The notes beneath the pieces are model-generated. The model worked only from the letters and a program-made list of their open reading frames with translations. It was not told where the DNA came from and made no database searches. From Lachnospiraceae bacterium (GTDB taxonomy: Bacteria; Bacillota; Clostridia; Lachnospirales; Lachnospiraceae), in contig JAEELL010000146.1 in the NCBI GenBank assembly GCA_016282745.1, positions 62,001-126,000 of the forward strand: a DNA stretch of 64,000 nucleotides. The letters run 5' to 3'. Every line of letters starts with the position of its first letter. Within the stretch, counting starts at the first letter, position 1. The position numbers were made by a program, and so were the translations under genes. Below, piece after piece: positions 45,301 to 54,065 of the stretch.

Positions 45301-47098
45301 CGGAGTTTACACAAAAGATAATATTTATAATTACAAGGGTGAGTTGATTGCTAAAGCAGGAGACTTGCTTACAACAGTAACAACGGATGCAGAAGGATAC
45401 GCAACAGTAGGTATCGATCTTCCTGCTATGGATGAGCATTACAACGCTGAGGATGAGGACGGTAAACTTAATTCTGGTGATTACTATTTCGTAGAGCAGG
45501 AAGTATCAAAATCATACTATATTGACGAAGAGCCTATTAATGTTCATATCGAAAATAGTAATGATGATGCTTCAGAACCAGTTGCTATGCGTAATGCGAA
45601 TGATGATGCAAAGGATGATACTGACGATACTACAGTAGAAGACGATAATAAGAAGTACATTGTTATCACATCTGATAATTTAGAGTATAGTAAGTTTTAT
45701 AAGTTAAACAATATTAATTTAATGGCAGCACAGGTTGACGAAGAAACAGTAGTAGATGTTAGCAAATTTGACTTAGGTGGAACTGCTCTTAAAGGAGCCT
45801 CATTGTCAGTAGCAGATAGCAAAGGAAATACAATTATTTCTTGGGTTACAGGCGATAAGGACAGCATTAAAGTAGATGATAAAGTAAAAGATTTAACATA
45901 TGTTAATCTTTACGCAGAAATGAATGAAGATGGCAACATTACAATTCACGGCTTGCTCCACGATGAAGAATACTCTTTAGTTGAAACAAGACCTGCTGAT
46001 GGTTATGTAACAGCTGAATCAATTAAATTTAAGGTATTACAGGAAGAAACAGAAGTAGACGGTAATGTTACAAAGAAGAGCGTCACTAAGGTTTACAATA
46101 AAGAAACACAAGCTTATGAAAATGTTGATGCTGTAAAGATGTATGATGATACTAACAAGGTAAAATTATCAAAGGTAAACATCACAAATGAGCAGGAACT
46201 TCCAGGATGTAAATTAGAGGTTAGAGACTCTGAAGGAAATGTCATTGATTCTTGGACATCTACTAACGAACCTCATTACATGGAAAAGATGCTCATTACA
46301 GGTGCTACTTATACATTAGTAGAAACACAGCCAGCTGATGGTTTTACAACTGCACAGTCTATTGAGTTTGTGGTAAGAGATACAGGTGAAGTTCAGACAG
46401 TAACAATGGTTGATGCTCCTACAAAGGTAGAATTTTCAAAGACAACAATTACAGGAGAAAAAGAACTGCCGGGATGCGACTTGAAAGTAATTGATAAGGA
46501 TACTGGAAAGACAGTAGATTCTTGGACATCAACAAAAGAAACTCATATTATCGAAGGAGAGCTTATTGTAGGAAAGACATATACATTGTCCGAAACAAAA
46601 CCAGCTGACGGTTATACAACAGCAACTGACATTGATTTCGTTGTAGAGGATAATTTAGGAAAAGTTCAGACTGTACAGATGAAAGATGATGTTACAAAGA
46701 TTAAGATTGTAAAAGTTGACGCAGATAGCGAGAGAAGACTTGCAAACGCAGAATTTAAGTTTACAGATAAAGACGGCAAGGTAGTAGCTACAATTACAAC
46801 TGATGCAAACGGAGAAGCTATGGTTGAAGGAAAGCTTGTTGTTGGAAAGACATATACATTAACAGAAACCAAAGCTCCAGATGGATATGAGTTAGCAGGA
46901 AACTTCAAGTACAAAGTTAAAGATACAACAGATATTCAGGTTATTAAAGTTAAAGACAAACCAAAAACACCACATACAGGATTGTTTATGAAAGGCAATT
47001 CGTTGGGATATATGATCATGGCTTTAATTGCCGGAATCGGAATTGTATTATTCGGAGGAAAGAAGAAAAAGAAACTTGCGAGAGTAAGAATTAGATAG
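42398..47098 (+). CDS. Thioester-domain SpaA/CnaB adhesin with TPHTG sorting signal
   Basis: 1566 residues, GTG start behind AGGAGG. The signal peptide ends near VNAAEI. A thioester domain follows, with Cys79 in VFCLDLG and Gln137 in YAQALIW, which can form an internal thioester for covalent host or surface attachment. A string of SpaA/CnaB modules follows, each closing with a motif like YTLVETQPADG, YHVTESDAPYG or YTLTETKAPDGYE. The C-terminus has TPHTG, a hydrophobic helix and a KKKKK tail, a wall-sorting signal. The class B sortase at 48377 is the likely partner. Confidence 0.88.
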   Translation: MKKLKRIISTMLALVLTVTILPQTSVVDVNAAEIKATASLPVLGYTKTPTQIGGKEQDEKWLQTNLKIGESSKNTRVFCLDLGETCRTGDEYSVNYNGTSSWNTWTTASTNTKHKLYTYIAHWYCNKVSNKRWIYAQALIWSVREGYTSKDQLKAVIKQLIDDPVVSGSTNYGADATTEALYNQIFDGDAYSVDYRVWKNENNNRQDLIEFKKDEDIVDWTTLTREKKYRQRVTVYKKDEFSNPLPNVQFTLTIKNIMELDNLKAGNGDSAETIDGDDIKANTFSSTVTTGNNGLAYWKITYGIESKEIGYVKAAKLEKMNADQKNLVIQQMNAQDIPHPDSLKYDDAVTMANTSINNQFNKISNKYTLKEDSTGNTNILVSPEYASGKAFALGSNYSWMKADDGWPDVTDKSYWNYQKAYVINPITNNHKKITINVKKSDDNSSDGTPRGDLSLANAEFRFYDDQNCTKVSTVYNSNGTSKTCPVYKTDSKGELRTDYLISGNTYWVKEIKAPEGYKVDPTPKSVKVTSNSSAEFSNSTITVPVTETSYKGTFELTKYHALQKTGEISSESIIDGLSPEEGAQFQVYLKSRGSYDAAKAEEKDLLICDKNGYAKTKKLPYGTYVVHQIGTGTNPDGTEVDAEMILDQEFKILEDGQEIKKAYVNEDFSAYLRVVKKLKETNETVLKANTSYEIYKVAVDGTETKVEQEYVDNEEIKTTSVFTTDETGLIETYKPLIYGTYRIYEIEGAEGTHKFQDYIEIKISSKNGLSKQFTDAEGNTYYEAQIEYVNDSTKGVFTIAKTGEKLVSFSAEDGFKYEQASLDNAVFKLYASEDIMTADGQGTTWFKEGDLVATITTGKGAEFTSDCNGICSFEKMKNGDIKLFLPLGTYHVTESDAPYGYFVADEESNDYELKFVWENFIDPTVNNSTTATNENSVLEVVNSRKTANLSIYKGTKDKKEMAVEGCVYGVYTKDNIYNYKGELIAKAGDLLTTVTTDAEGYATVGIDLPAMDEHYNAEDEDGKLNSGDYYFVEQEVSKSYYIDEEPINVHIENSNDDASEPVAMRNANDDAKDDTDDTTVEDDNKKYIVITSDNLEYSKFYKLNNINLMAAQVDEETVVDVSKFDLGGTALKGASLSVADSKGNTIISWVTGDKDSIKVDDKVKDLTYVNLYAEMNEDGNITIHGLLHDEEYSLVETRPADGYVTAESIKFKVLQEETEVDGNVTKKSVTKVYNKETQAYENVDAVKMYDDTNKVKLSKVNITNEQELPGCKLEVRDSEGNVIDSWTSTNEPHYMEKMLITGATYTLVETQPADGFTTAQSIEFVVRDTGEVQTVTMVDAPTKVEFSKTTITGEKELPGCDLKVIDKDTGKTVDSWTSTKETHIIEGELIVGKTYTLSETKPADGYTTATDIDFVVEDNLGKVQTVQMKDDVTKIKIVKVDADSERRLANAEFKFTDKDGKVVATITTDANGEAMVEGKLVVGKTYTLTETKAPDGYELAGNFKYKVKDTTDIQVIKVKDKPKTPHTGLFMKGNSLGYMIMALIAGIGIVLFGGKKKKKLARVRIR

Positions 47099-47140
47099 TA
47101 AACTATCATTGTTGAAATTAATTTTTTTCATTTTTAATAT

Positions 47141-47236
47141 GCCCCATATTATTGGGGCGCTTCTCCAAAATAGATAGATTTCTCATTGTCTATTCTTATA
47201 AATAACGAGGCCTCACGATTTTTCGTGGGGCTTTGT
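47141..47236 (+). terminator. Two successive hairpins, the second an intrinsic terminator
   Basis: GCCCCATATTATTGGGGC (47141-47158) is a compact hairpin without a T-run. AGGCCTCACGA pairs with TCGTGGGGCTT (47208-47233) before TTTGTTT and terminates the adhesin transcript. Confidence 0.7.
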
Positions 47237-47307
47237 TTATAAAAGATAGCAATCTGTAAACACGAATATGATACAATTCAACATAGAAATCCTGTTTATA
47301 AATTATA

Positions 47308-47334
47308 TTAATACGTATATAATACGCATTAAAT
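47308..47334. repeat. AATACGTATA/AATACGCATT motif pair
   Basis: TTAATACGTATATAATACGC followed by ATTAAAT lies about 55 bases before the next gene. It is the same family as the nested repeats at 12393. Confidence 0.55.
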
Positions 47335-47389
47335 ATTTGGACAAATACATAAAAATGAAATATACTATCATTGATTGGAGGGAATTGTT

Positions 47390-48223
47390 ATGGAGAAGAA
47401 AAGAATAATAGGGCTATCAGTAGCAGCGGTTTTACTTCTAGGAGCCACAACAGGAATAGTTTTAGCGAGCCAGCCGAGGAATGTTGATTTTACGGAATTT
47501 GTGCATGTAACAGTAGAAGGACCTTCCTCAAAGGGAAAAGTTACAGATTTTTTCATAGAAGATTATTTCCCGGATGATTTACAGGTAGAAGCTAAAATTA
47601 ATAAAATAGAGAATATATCAAATGGAGATGTTCTGGATGTAGACGTAAGTTACAACAAAGAAGCAGCAAAGAAATATGGTTTAAAAGTTGTAAACACGCA
47701 TAGAAACTTCAAAGTAGAGAGACTATTTGATCCGGCTAAAGAGGAACACAATTTTATAGCAGAATATGATATGTCCGATGTAGTAGCAAAAGTAATGCTT
47801 GATTCTGTTTTGGAAGAGGTAAACCATTTAATTGGTATAATAAACCCACATGATGAAACAATTACAGATGCGTGCTTGCTCGGTGTATATGTTGATAAAG
47901 AAAGCGGTAAGAACACTTCTGCTGTTGTTAAGGTTTCAACAACAGATAATGAAGAGGAAACAAAGGATTATTATTGCTGCTTTAGTGTTTCCGAACTGGA
48001 ACAATATATTGCACCTACAAGTGATGATTGCGGTACAATAGATGTTAGAAATACTTTTGAATACAAAACAGATCACTCAAGAACAGAATTTAACTACTGT
48101 GTAAGTATGGAAGAAGTAGACGAAGTAATGCAGGATATTGCTAAAGAAACGGAAACAGAAGTTGAGTTTATAGATTATAAATGGCAATGGGATGATTCAT
48201 TAAAGAATAAGTATGCAGAATAA
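47390..48223 (+). CDS. Membrane-anchored extracellular protein of unknown function
   Basis: 277 residues from the ATG at 47390 (GGAGGG upstream). A signal-anchor (RIIGLSVAAVLLLGATTGIV) precedes an acidic extracellular region with a beta-rich first half. There is no lipobox. It sits between adhesin and sortase, so a surface-assembly role is possible. Not recognised. Confidence 0.55.
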   Translation: MEKKRIIGLSVAAVLLLGATTGIVLASQPRNVDFTEFVHVTVEGPSSKGKVTDFFIEDYFPDDLQVEAKINKIENISNGDVLDVDVSYNKEAAKKYGLKVVNTHRNFKVERLFDPAKEEHNFIAEYDMSDVVAKVMLDSVLEEVNHLIGIINPHDETITDACLLGVYVDKESGKNTSAVVKVSTTDNEEETKDYYCCFSVSELEQYIAPTSDDCGTIDVRNTFEYKTDHSRTEFNYCVSMEEVDEVMQDIAKETETEVEFIDYKWQWDDSLKNKYAE

Positions 48224-48232
48224 AGAAATAGA

Positions 48233-48263
48233 AAGAGAATGGTGTTAGCTATTCTCTTTTTTT
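48233..48263 (+). terminator. Intrinsic terminator
   Basis: AGAGAAT pairs with ATTCTCT, seven Ts follow. Confidence 0.8.
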
Positions 48264-48320
48264 AAATATCAATAACAATAACAGTAATTTCCCAGCACCA
48301 TAATAATATCTTTTACGAAA

Positions 48321-48335
48321 TGTACCCTTATGTGG
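48321..48335 (+). promoter_or_regulatory. Shared -35-region element before sortase and the Cas12a operon
   Basis: An exact TGTACCCTTATGTGG with TATACT 14 bases downstream. The next terminator seen is after the CRISPR array, so this promoter could serve sortase, the DUF3825-like gene and the Cas12a homologue. Confidence 0.75.
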
Positions 48336-48376
48336 TTAGGCTCAAAGATTATACTTGCGTAATGGAGGTATAAAAT

Positions 48377-49183
48377 ATGAGCAAAGTAAAAATAGGTATT
48401 TTAATAGTATTAGTAACCGCTTTAGGCATAACAGCATATAAATGGTGGAACTCCGATCAGGGCGGGGAATACGTAAAGCAACAAAAATATGATGACCATA
48501 TTCAGAGTGAGTATGGTGAAGTGAAAAAGGATGAAAAAAGTATAAAATTCAAATCTTTGTTGAAGAGAAACAGCGATGTGATAGGGTGGATTGATATAAA
48601 AGGTACACCGATCAATTATCCGATTATGATGACAGATAATAATGATTATTACTTAAATCGTAATTTGGATAAACAATACTCGTCTGCCGGCTCTATATTT
48701 GCAGATAAAAAATACAACGAGCTGCCTGCAAACCCGTTTGAGTTTACAGACAATAGAGCAGTTATTCTTTATGGTCACAATATGGGAACGTGGACGGATG
48801 TCATGTTTACAAGTTTAAAATCATATTTGAGCGAAGATTATTATAAGAAACATAAAACAATTACTATCTATTATCCAAAAGAAACAGGCAATAGAATCGA
48901 CTGTATTAAACAGAAATATGAAATTATTGCAGTTACCATCCAAAAGCATTATTCAAGCGTATATGAAGATGTTGAATATATGAAGAATAACATCGATGAA
49001 AAAGGAATGGTAATAGATTCAGAAAAAGAAAAAAATATGTTTGAAAACACAAAAAGTACCAGTAGATACAACTGTGGAGATTATAATTATATTGAGGACA
49101 GCAATTACATGTTGTTGTCTACCTGCGCTAATGACGGTTATGATGACGATAGAATCATAATAATATGCAGATTAAAAAAATAG
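48377..49183 (+). CDS. Class B sortase
   Basis: 268 residues. One N-terminal membrane helix lies at about 5-24. The catalytic triad is visible: His134 in VILYGHNMG, Cys250 in LSTCAND and Arg259 in DDRIIII. The spacing and flanking segments match class B enzymes. It probably joins the TPHTG adhesin (42398) to the wall or to itself. It is followed after 9 bases by the DUF3825-like gene. Confidence 0.88.
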   Translation: MSKVKIGILIVLVTALGITAYKWWNSDQGGEYVKQQKYDDHIQSEYGEVKKDEKSIKFKSLLKRNSDVIGWIDIKGTPINYPIMMTDNNDYYLNRNLDKQYSSAGSIFADKKYNELPANPFEFTDNRAVILYGHNMGTWTDVMFTSLKSYLSEDYYKKHKTITIYYPKETGNRIDCIKQKYEIIAVTIQKHYSSVYEDVEYMKNNIDEKGMVIDSEKEKNMFENTKSTSRYNCGDYNYIEDSNYMLLSTCANDGYDDDRIIIICRLKK

Positions 49184-49192
49184 GGGGAAGCC

Positions 49193-50458
49193 ATGAATTG
49201 TACCATTAGAGAAAACATAGAAATAATTGATGTAGATACTGCAATAAAAAATATAAATTATATACTAAAAAATGAAAACAAGACGCTAAACATTGATTTT
49301 GAAGAAATAGCCAATTTTATAAGAACGCAAAAATCCACAATGTTTTTTATTGATACCGAATTAGGCGGAGTATCAGAGAATAACCTAGAAGATGCTGAAT
49401 ATGTTTGGCTAGATACAGGTATTCAGTACAGGGACAAGTTGCCGATATTCATTTCTTTATATAATAGTAGTGAAAGCCCTGGTCATTTTGAAGGATTCTT
49501 TGTTGGAACAGCGCCGGTTCTTGCAAGCCAACTTATAAGAAAAAGTAAATGGGCTGAAAGCAAAATAAACCAGAATTGCAAAAAGTTTATGGAGAAATAT
49601 GAGTGGAAAACAGCAGACAGAGAAATTCATGATTTAATGAACAAAATAAATGTTGGAGTTGTAAACACAAATAATACGGAAATTGAGAAAAAAAGAATAG
49701 AAAAAGAATATGAAAACACACCTACAATGGTGACTGAAGACATTAGAAATCAGCTTATGGTTTATAATTGGAAGACTGAACAAGGACTAGATCGATACAT
49801 TAAAATTGTAGGTGCGAGAATATTAACTCTTATAAAGCAGAAAAAAGAAGAATACTACATAATGAATAACATAAAATCAGTTGTTATTAATACAGGACTT
49901 CTGAACGTCTTTGGTGTAGATATCTATGTACTCTATAAATATCATGCAAAATACGAAAGGTATATTGCTTATAAAATTATTGAAGGAAAGAATGATATTA
50001 TTAATGAAGGATTCTCACAGGAGCAAGCGTGTAAAACAATAAAGCCGATTTCATTTTTCGATTCAAAAAAATATTTTGAAGCAAATATAGATGATTTTGA
50101 CATTAATTATAAAGCATTAAATCACATAATTGACGAAAGGCGTGACAGATTTGACGAGAGCATAAAAGATATAGCACAAGATACAATAGCCGTTAAAATT
50201 CAAAATGCGTTGGAATTAGGAATCAAAATGCAGCAAAGAGACAGAACGTATATCAAGCCTATATATAATGCAAAGATAAATGATATTGCATGGGTTATTC
50301 CATTGTATATATTCAAAAGCGTAATGGAAGAACCGGAACTTGTTCTTGTGGTATATAGAGATAGTACAGTGTTTTGGGAAGTAAAAACCGTATTGCCTTA
50401 TGATGATGTGTTGAAGGACAGAATTATAGATTTATCGTTGTATGGAAATATGTGGTAA
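49193..50458 (+). CDS. DUF3825-like protein between sortase and Cas12a
   Basis: 421 residues. The SVVINTGLLNVFGVDIYVLY segment and the later IKPIYNAKINDIAWVIPLYI plus PELVLVVYRDS resemble DUF3825 proteins (recognised from memory). AGGGGG precedes the ATG. No catalytic motif is assigned. Its place between sortase and the cas gene may be chance, or it may belong to the CRISPR unit. Confidence 0.55.
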   Translation: MNCTIRENIEIIDVDTAIKNINYILKNENKTLNIDFEEIANFIRTQKSTMFFIDTELGGVSENNLEDAEYVWLDTGIQYRDKLPIFISLYNSSESPGHFEGFFVGTAPVLASQLIRKSKWAESKINQNCKKFMEKYEWKTADREIHDLMNKINVGVVNTNNTEIEKKRIEKEYENTPTMVTEDIRNQLMVYNWKTEQGLDRYIKIVGARILTLIKQKKEEYYIMNNIKSVVINTGLLNVFGVDIYVLYKYHAKYERYIAYKIIEGKNDIINEGFSQEQACKTIKPISFFDSKKYFEANIDDFDINYKALNHIIDERRDRFDESIKDIAQDTIAVKIQNALELGIKMQQRDRTYIKPIYNAKINDIAWVIPLYIFKSVMEEPELVLVVYRDSTVFWEVKTVLPYDDVLKDRIIDLSLYGNMW

Positions 50459-50545
50459 AAGCAAATTCAAAACTATATAGTGAACTTACTTTTTTTCAAG
50501 TGCAAAAAAGCAAGGATGAAATAAAAACATAAAGGAGATAACAGA

Positions 50546-53500
50546 ATGAATAAATTAATGAAAAATAGATGCATACAAACGAAAACTATATGCCAAAAAT
50601 TAATTCCTGTCGGAAAAACAAGGGAAACTATTGAAAAGTACAATCTTATGGCCATCGACAGAAAAATAGCGGAGAACAAAGATTTAATGAATAAGCTATT
50701 CAGTCTCATAGCAGGCAAGCATATAAATGATACACTATCTAAATGCACAAATTTAGATTTCGAGCCTTTATTTAGCTCATTAAGTTTATTAAATAACGCA
50801 AAGGAAAATGACAGAGATAACTTAAGAGAATACTATGACAGCGTTTTTGAAGAAAGAAAGACTCTTGCAGAAGAAATATCATCAAGATTAACAAAAATGA
50901 AATTCGCAGGAAAAGATTTTTTTACAAAAAATATTCCTGATTTTTTGGAAACCTATGAAGGTGACGACAAAAATGAAATGAGTGAACTTGTTTCATTAGT
51001 TATAGAGAATACTGCAATAGCAGGATATGTTAAAAAACTCGAAAAAATAGATTACTCAATGGGATACAGGTTGGTATCTGGTACTGTTGTAAAAAGAGTT
51101 CTTACCGACAATACGGATATATATGAAAAAAATCTTGCTCTTACAAGAGTATTCGATTATGAAGTATTGAAAATAGAAGAATCCTCTCAGTTTACAACTT
51201 TGGATTGGAAGGATTATTCAAATTATTTAACGGCTGATGGAATTGCTATATACAACTCTGTTATCGGCAAAATCAATCTTGCTCTTAACGAGTATTGCCA
51301 GAAGAACAAAGAGTATTCTTATAATAAGTTGGCTCTTTTACCGCTTCAGAAGATGTTGTATGGTGAAAAGGTAAGTTTATTTGAGAAATTGGAAGACTTT
51401 ACATCTGATGAAGAACTAATAAACTCATATAACAAATTTGCCAAAACTGTAAACGAGAGCGGACTTGCCGAAATCATTAAAAAAGCAGTGCCGTCATATG
51501 ATGAAATCGTAATTAAACCGAATAAAATCAGTAATTATTCTAACTCAATAACCGGGCAGTGGTCATTGGTTAACAGGATTATGAAAGACTATTTGGAAGA
51601 TAACGGTGTTAAAAATACTGATAAATATTTAGAAAATGGTCTTACATTATCTGAAATGGATGATGCTTTGGAGAATAAGAATGTTAAGCATTCAGATTTT
51701 ATTTCAAATTTAATTACTGATTTAGGCCATACTTATGCAGAAATCAAGGGAAATGAGGAGTCTCTTAAGAAGGATGATTCCGTAAACTCGGTTATCATAA
51801 AAAAAGAATTGGATATGTTATTATCTGTTCTTCAAAACTTGAAAATATTGGATGTTGACAATGAAATGTTTGATACAGGTTTTGGTATTGAAGTCTCCAA
51901 AGCCATTGAAATATTAGGATATGGAGTTCCTCTGTACAATAAAATCAGAAATTATATAACTAAAAAGCCTGATCCAAAGAAAAAGTTTTTGACAAAATTT
52001 GGTTCAGCAACTATTGGTACAGGACTTACAACAAGTGTTGAGAGTTCAAAGAAGGCAACGTTCCTTAAGGATGGAGAGGCAGTATATCTCCTTTTATATA
52101 ATAGTGCCGGTTGTAAAGCAAACAATGTATCAGTTAGTAGTCTTGCTGAATTTATAAACTCATCGCTTGAGATAGAAAATAGTAGAAATTGCTATCAGAA
52201 AATGATTTATCAGACACCGGGCGACATTAAAAAACAGATTCCAAGAGTGTTCGTTTACAAGTCGGAAGATGATGATTTGATTAAAGACTTTAAAGCAGGA
52301 CTTCATAAAACGGATTTATCATTTTTAAATGAAAGATTAATTCCGTATCTTAAAGAAGCGTTTGCAACTCACGAAACTTATAAAAATTACGCATTTAGCT
52401 ATAAAAATAGCTATGAGTCATATGATGAATTTTGTGAGCATATGTATGAACAGGCATATATACTTGAATGGAAATGGATTGATAAAAAATTAATTGATGA
52501 CTTGGTTGAAGATGGTTCTCTTTTGATGTTCAGAATTTGGAATAGATTTATGAAGAAAAAGGAAGGAAAAATCAGTAAACATGCTAAAATCATCAATGAA
52601 CTTTTTTCAGATGAAAATGCATCAAATACATCAATTAAACTGTTAAGCGTGTTTGATATATTCTATCGTGACAAGCAGATTGACAATCCTATTGTACATA
52701 AGGCTGGAACTACACTTTATAATAAGCGAACTAAAGACGGAGAAGTTATCGCAGATTACACTACAATGGTTAAAAATAAGGAAAAACGACCAAATGTATA
52801 TACTACAACTAAAAAGTACGATATTATTAAGGATAGAAGATATACAGAGGAGCAGTTCGAAATTCATCTTCATGTCCAACTTGGAAAAGAAGAAAATAAA
52901 GAAAAACTTGAAACTGCAAAAATCGTAAACGAAAAGAAGAATACACTGGTAGTTACAAGAAGCAATGAACATTTACTTTATGCAGTGGTGTTTGACGAAA
53001 ATGATAATATACTTCTTAAAAAATCTTTAAATACTGTAAAAGGCATGAATTTTAAATCAAAACTTGAGGCAGTCGAACTTCAAAAGAAAGAAAATATGCA
53101 GAGCTGGAAGACAGTTGGTAGTAATCAGGCGTTAATGGAAGGCTATTTATCTTTTGCAATTAAGGAAATTGCAGATTTACTAAAAGAATATGATGCAATT
53201 CTTGTTGTGGAACAAAATTCTACAGGAAAGAATCTCCTTAACGAACGTGTTTATACAAGATTTAAGGAAATGATTCTTACTAATTTGTCACTTGATGTAG
53301 ATTATGACAATCAAGATTTTTATTCGTATACTGAAGTAGGGCAGAAGGTTAATACATGGAGAGATGCTACCTGTAACGGAATCTGCATACAGGTGCCATC
53401 AGCATACAAATATAAAGATCCAACAACTTCATATACTCCTATAAGTATGTATGCAAAAACTAAGGCTGAAAAGTCTAAAAAACTCAAACAAATCAAATCA

Positions 53501-53950
53501 TTTAAGTATAATCGTGAAAGAGGTTTGTTTGAATTGGTTATTGCTAAAGGGGTAGGGCTTGAGAATAATATTGTATGTGATTCCTTTGGTTCAAGAAGCA
53601 TTAATGAAAATGATACCTTTAAAGAGGTAAGCTGCACAATGAAAATTGAAAAATATCTAATTGATGCAGGTATCGAGTATAGCGATGAAAGAGAATTAAT
53701 TAAAGAGATTGATTCAGAAGCAAAGACAGATGCTATTCATAAAGCGGTATCATTGCTGTTGAAGTGTTTCAATGAGTCATCTGATGGAGACTATTATATT
53801 TCGCCTTGCGGGGAACACTTTACAATGTATGATTGTTCAGAAGTATTGTCTGCAATCAACTATTATATAAGAAGCAGATACATAAGGAATCAGATTGTAG
53901 AGGGTGTTAAAAAACTGGACTACAAGAAAACGATTGTGCTTGCAAAATAA
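50546..53950 (+). CDS. Cas12a-family effector with a degenerate RuvC site (predicted DNase-dead)
   Basis: 1134 residues, shorter than typical Cas12a (about 1200-1300). Family features in order: TPGDIKKQIPRVFVYKS (equivalent of LPGPNKMLPKVFF), FYRDKQ with a kept His718 (VHKAG), IIKDRRYTEEQF with Lys762, FEIHLHVQL, RuvC-I, GYLSFAIKEIADLL, RuvC-II, SFGSRSIN and DYYISP. RuvC-I reads VVTRSNEHLLY where active Cas12a has SIDRGERHL, so the Asp is Thr804. RuvC-II keeps Glu889 (LVVEQN). RuvC-III reads MYDCSEV for QDADANG, putting Ser1098 at the catalytic Asp. His718, nearby Lys residues and Lys762 match the pre-crRNA processing site. Prediction: it makes crRNA and binds DNA without cutting. No cas1, cas2 or cas4 nearby. 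Confidence 0.88.
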   Translation: MNKLMKNRCIQTKTICQKLIPVGKTRETIEKYNLMAIDRKIAENKDLMNKLFSLIAGKHINDTLSKCTNLDFEPLFSSLSLLNNAKENDRDNLREYYDSVFEERKTLAEEISSRLTKMKFAGKDFFTKNIPDFLETYEGDDKNEMSELVSLVIENTAIAGYVKKLEKIDYSMGYRLVSGTVVKRVLTDNTDIYEKNLALTRVFDYEVLKIEESSQFTTLDWKDYSNYLTADGIAIYNSVIGKINLALNEYCQKNKEYSYNKLALLPLQKMLYGEKVSLFEKLEDFTSDEELINSYNKFAKTVNESGLAEIIKKAVPSYDEIVIKPNKISNYSNSITGQWSLVNRIMKDYLEDNGVKNTDKYLENGLTLSEMDDALENKNVKHSDFISNLITDLGHTYAEIKGNEESLKKDDSVNSVIIKKELDMLLSVLQNLKILDVDNEMFDTGFGIEVSKAIEILGYGVPLYNKIRNYITKKPDPKKKFLTKFGSATIGTGLTTSVESSKKATFLKDGEAVYLLLYNSAGCKANNVSVSSLAEFINSSLEIENSRNCYQKMIYQTPGDIKKQIPRVFVYKSEDDDLIKDFKAGLHKTDLSFLNERLIPYLKEAFATHETYKNYAFSYKNSYESYDEFCEHMYEQAYILEWKWIDKKLIDDLVEDGSLLMFRIWNRFMKKKEGKISKHAKIINELFSDENASNTSIKLLSVFDIFYRDKQIDNPIVHKAGTTLYNKRTKDGEVIADYTTMVKNKEKRPNVYTTTKKYDIIKDRRYTEEQFEIHLHVQLGKEENKEKLETAKIVNEKKNTLVVTRSNEHLLYAVVFDENDNILLKKSLNTVKGMNFKSKLEAVELQKKENMQSWKTVGSNQALMEGYLSFAIKEIADLLKEYDAILVVEQNSTGKNLLNERVYTRFKEMILTNLSLDVDYDNQDFYSYTEVGQKVNTWRDATCNGICIQVPSAYKYKDPTTSYTPISMYAKTKAEKSKKLKQIKSFKYNRERGLFELVIAKGVGLENNIVCDSFGSRSINENDTFKEVSCTMKIEKYLIDAGIEYSDERELIKEIDSEAKTDAIHKAVSLLLKCFNESSDGDYYISPCGEHFTMYDCSEVLSAINYYIRSRYIRNQIVEGVKKLDYKKTIVLAK

Positions 53951-54065
53951 ACAAACCTCAGTCTTAATGACGAGGATGAAAGTTCGTACATGTTAAAATG
54001 CACAGAATGGAAGTATATTGACTTATAAATTACTACTTTGTTTTGTGCATTCTGACAAGATACGA
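53951..54065 (+). promoter_or_regulatory. CRISPR leader
   Basis: 115 bases between the effector stop codon and the first repeat, with no gene. TTGACT at 54019 could be a -35 box, but no good -10 follows at 17 bases, so the array may also be read through from the effector gene. Confidence 0.5.

Noticed and set aside
50546-53950. Assignment as Cas12a2 or another type V subtype
   Set aside because: Segment order and the processing-site region fit Cas12a; nothing seen points to the Cas12a2 zinc ribbon. A search is needed to settle the closest clade.
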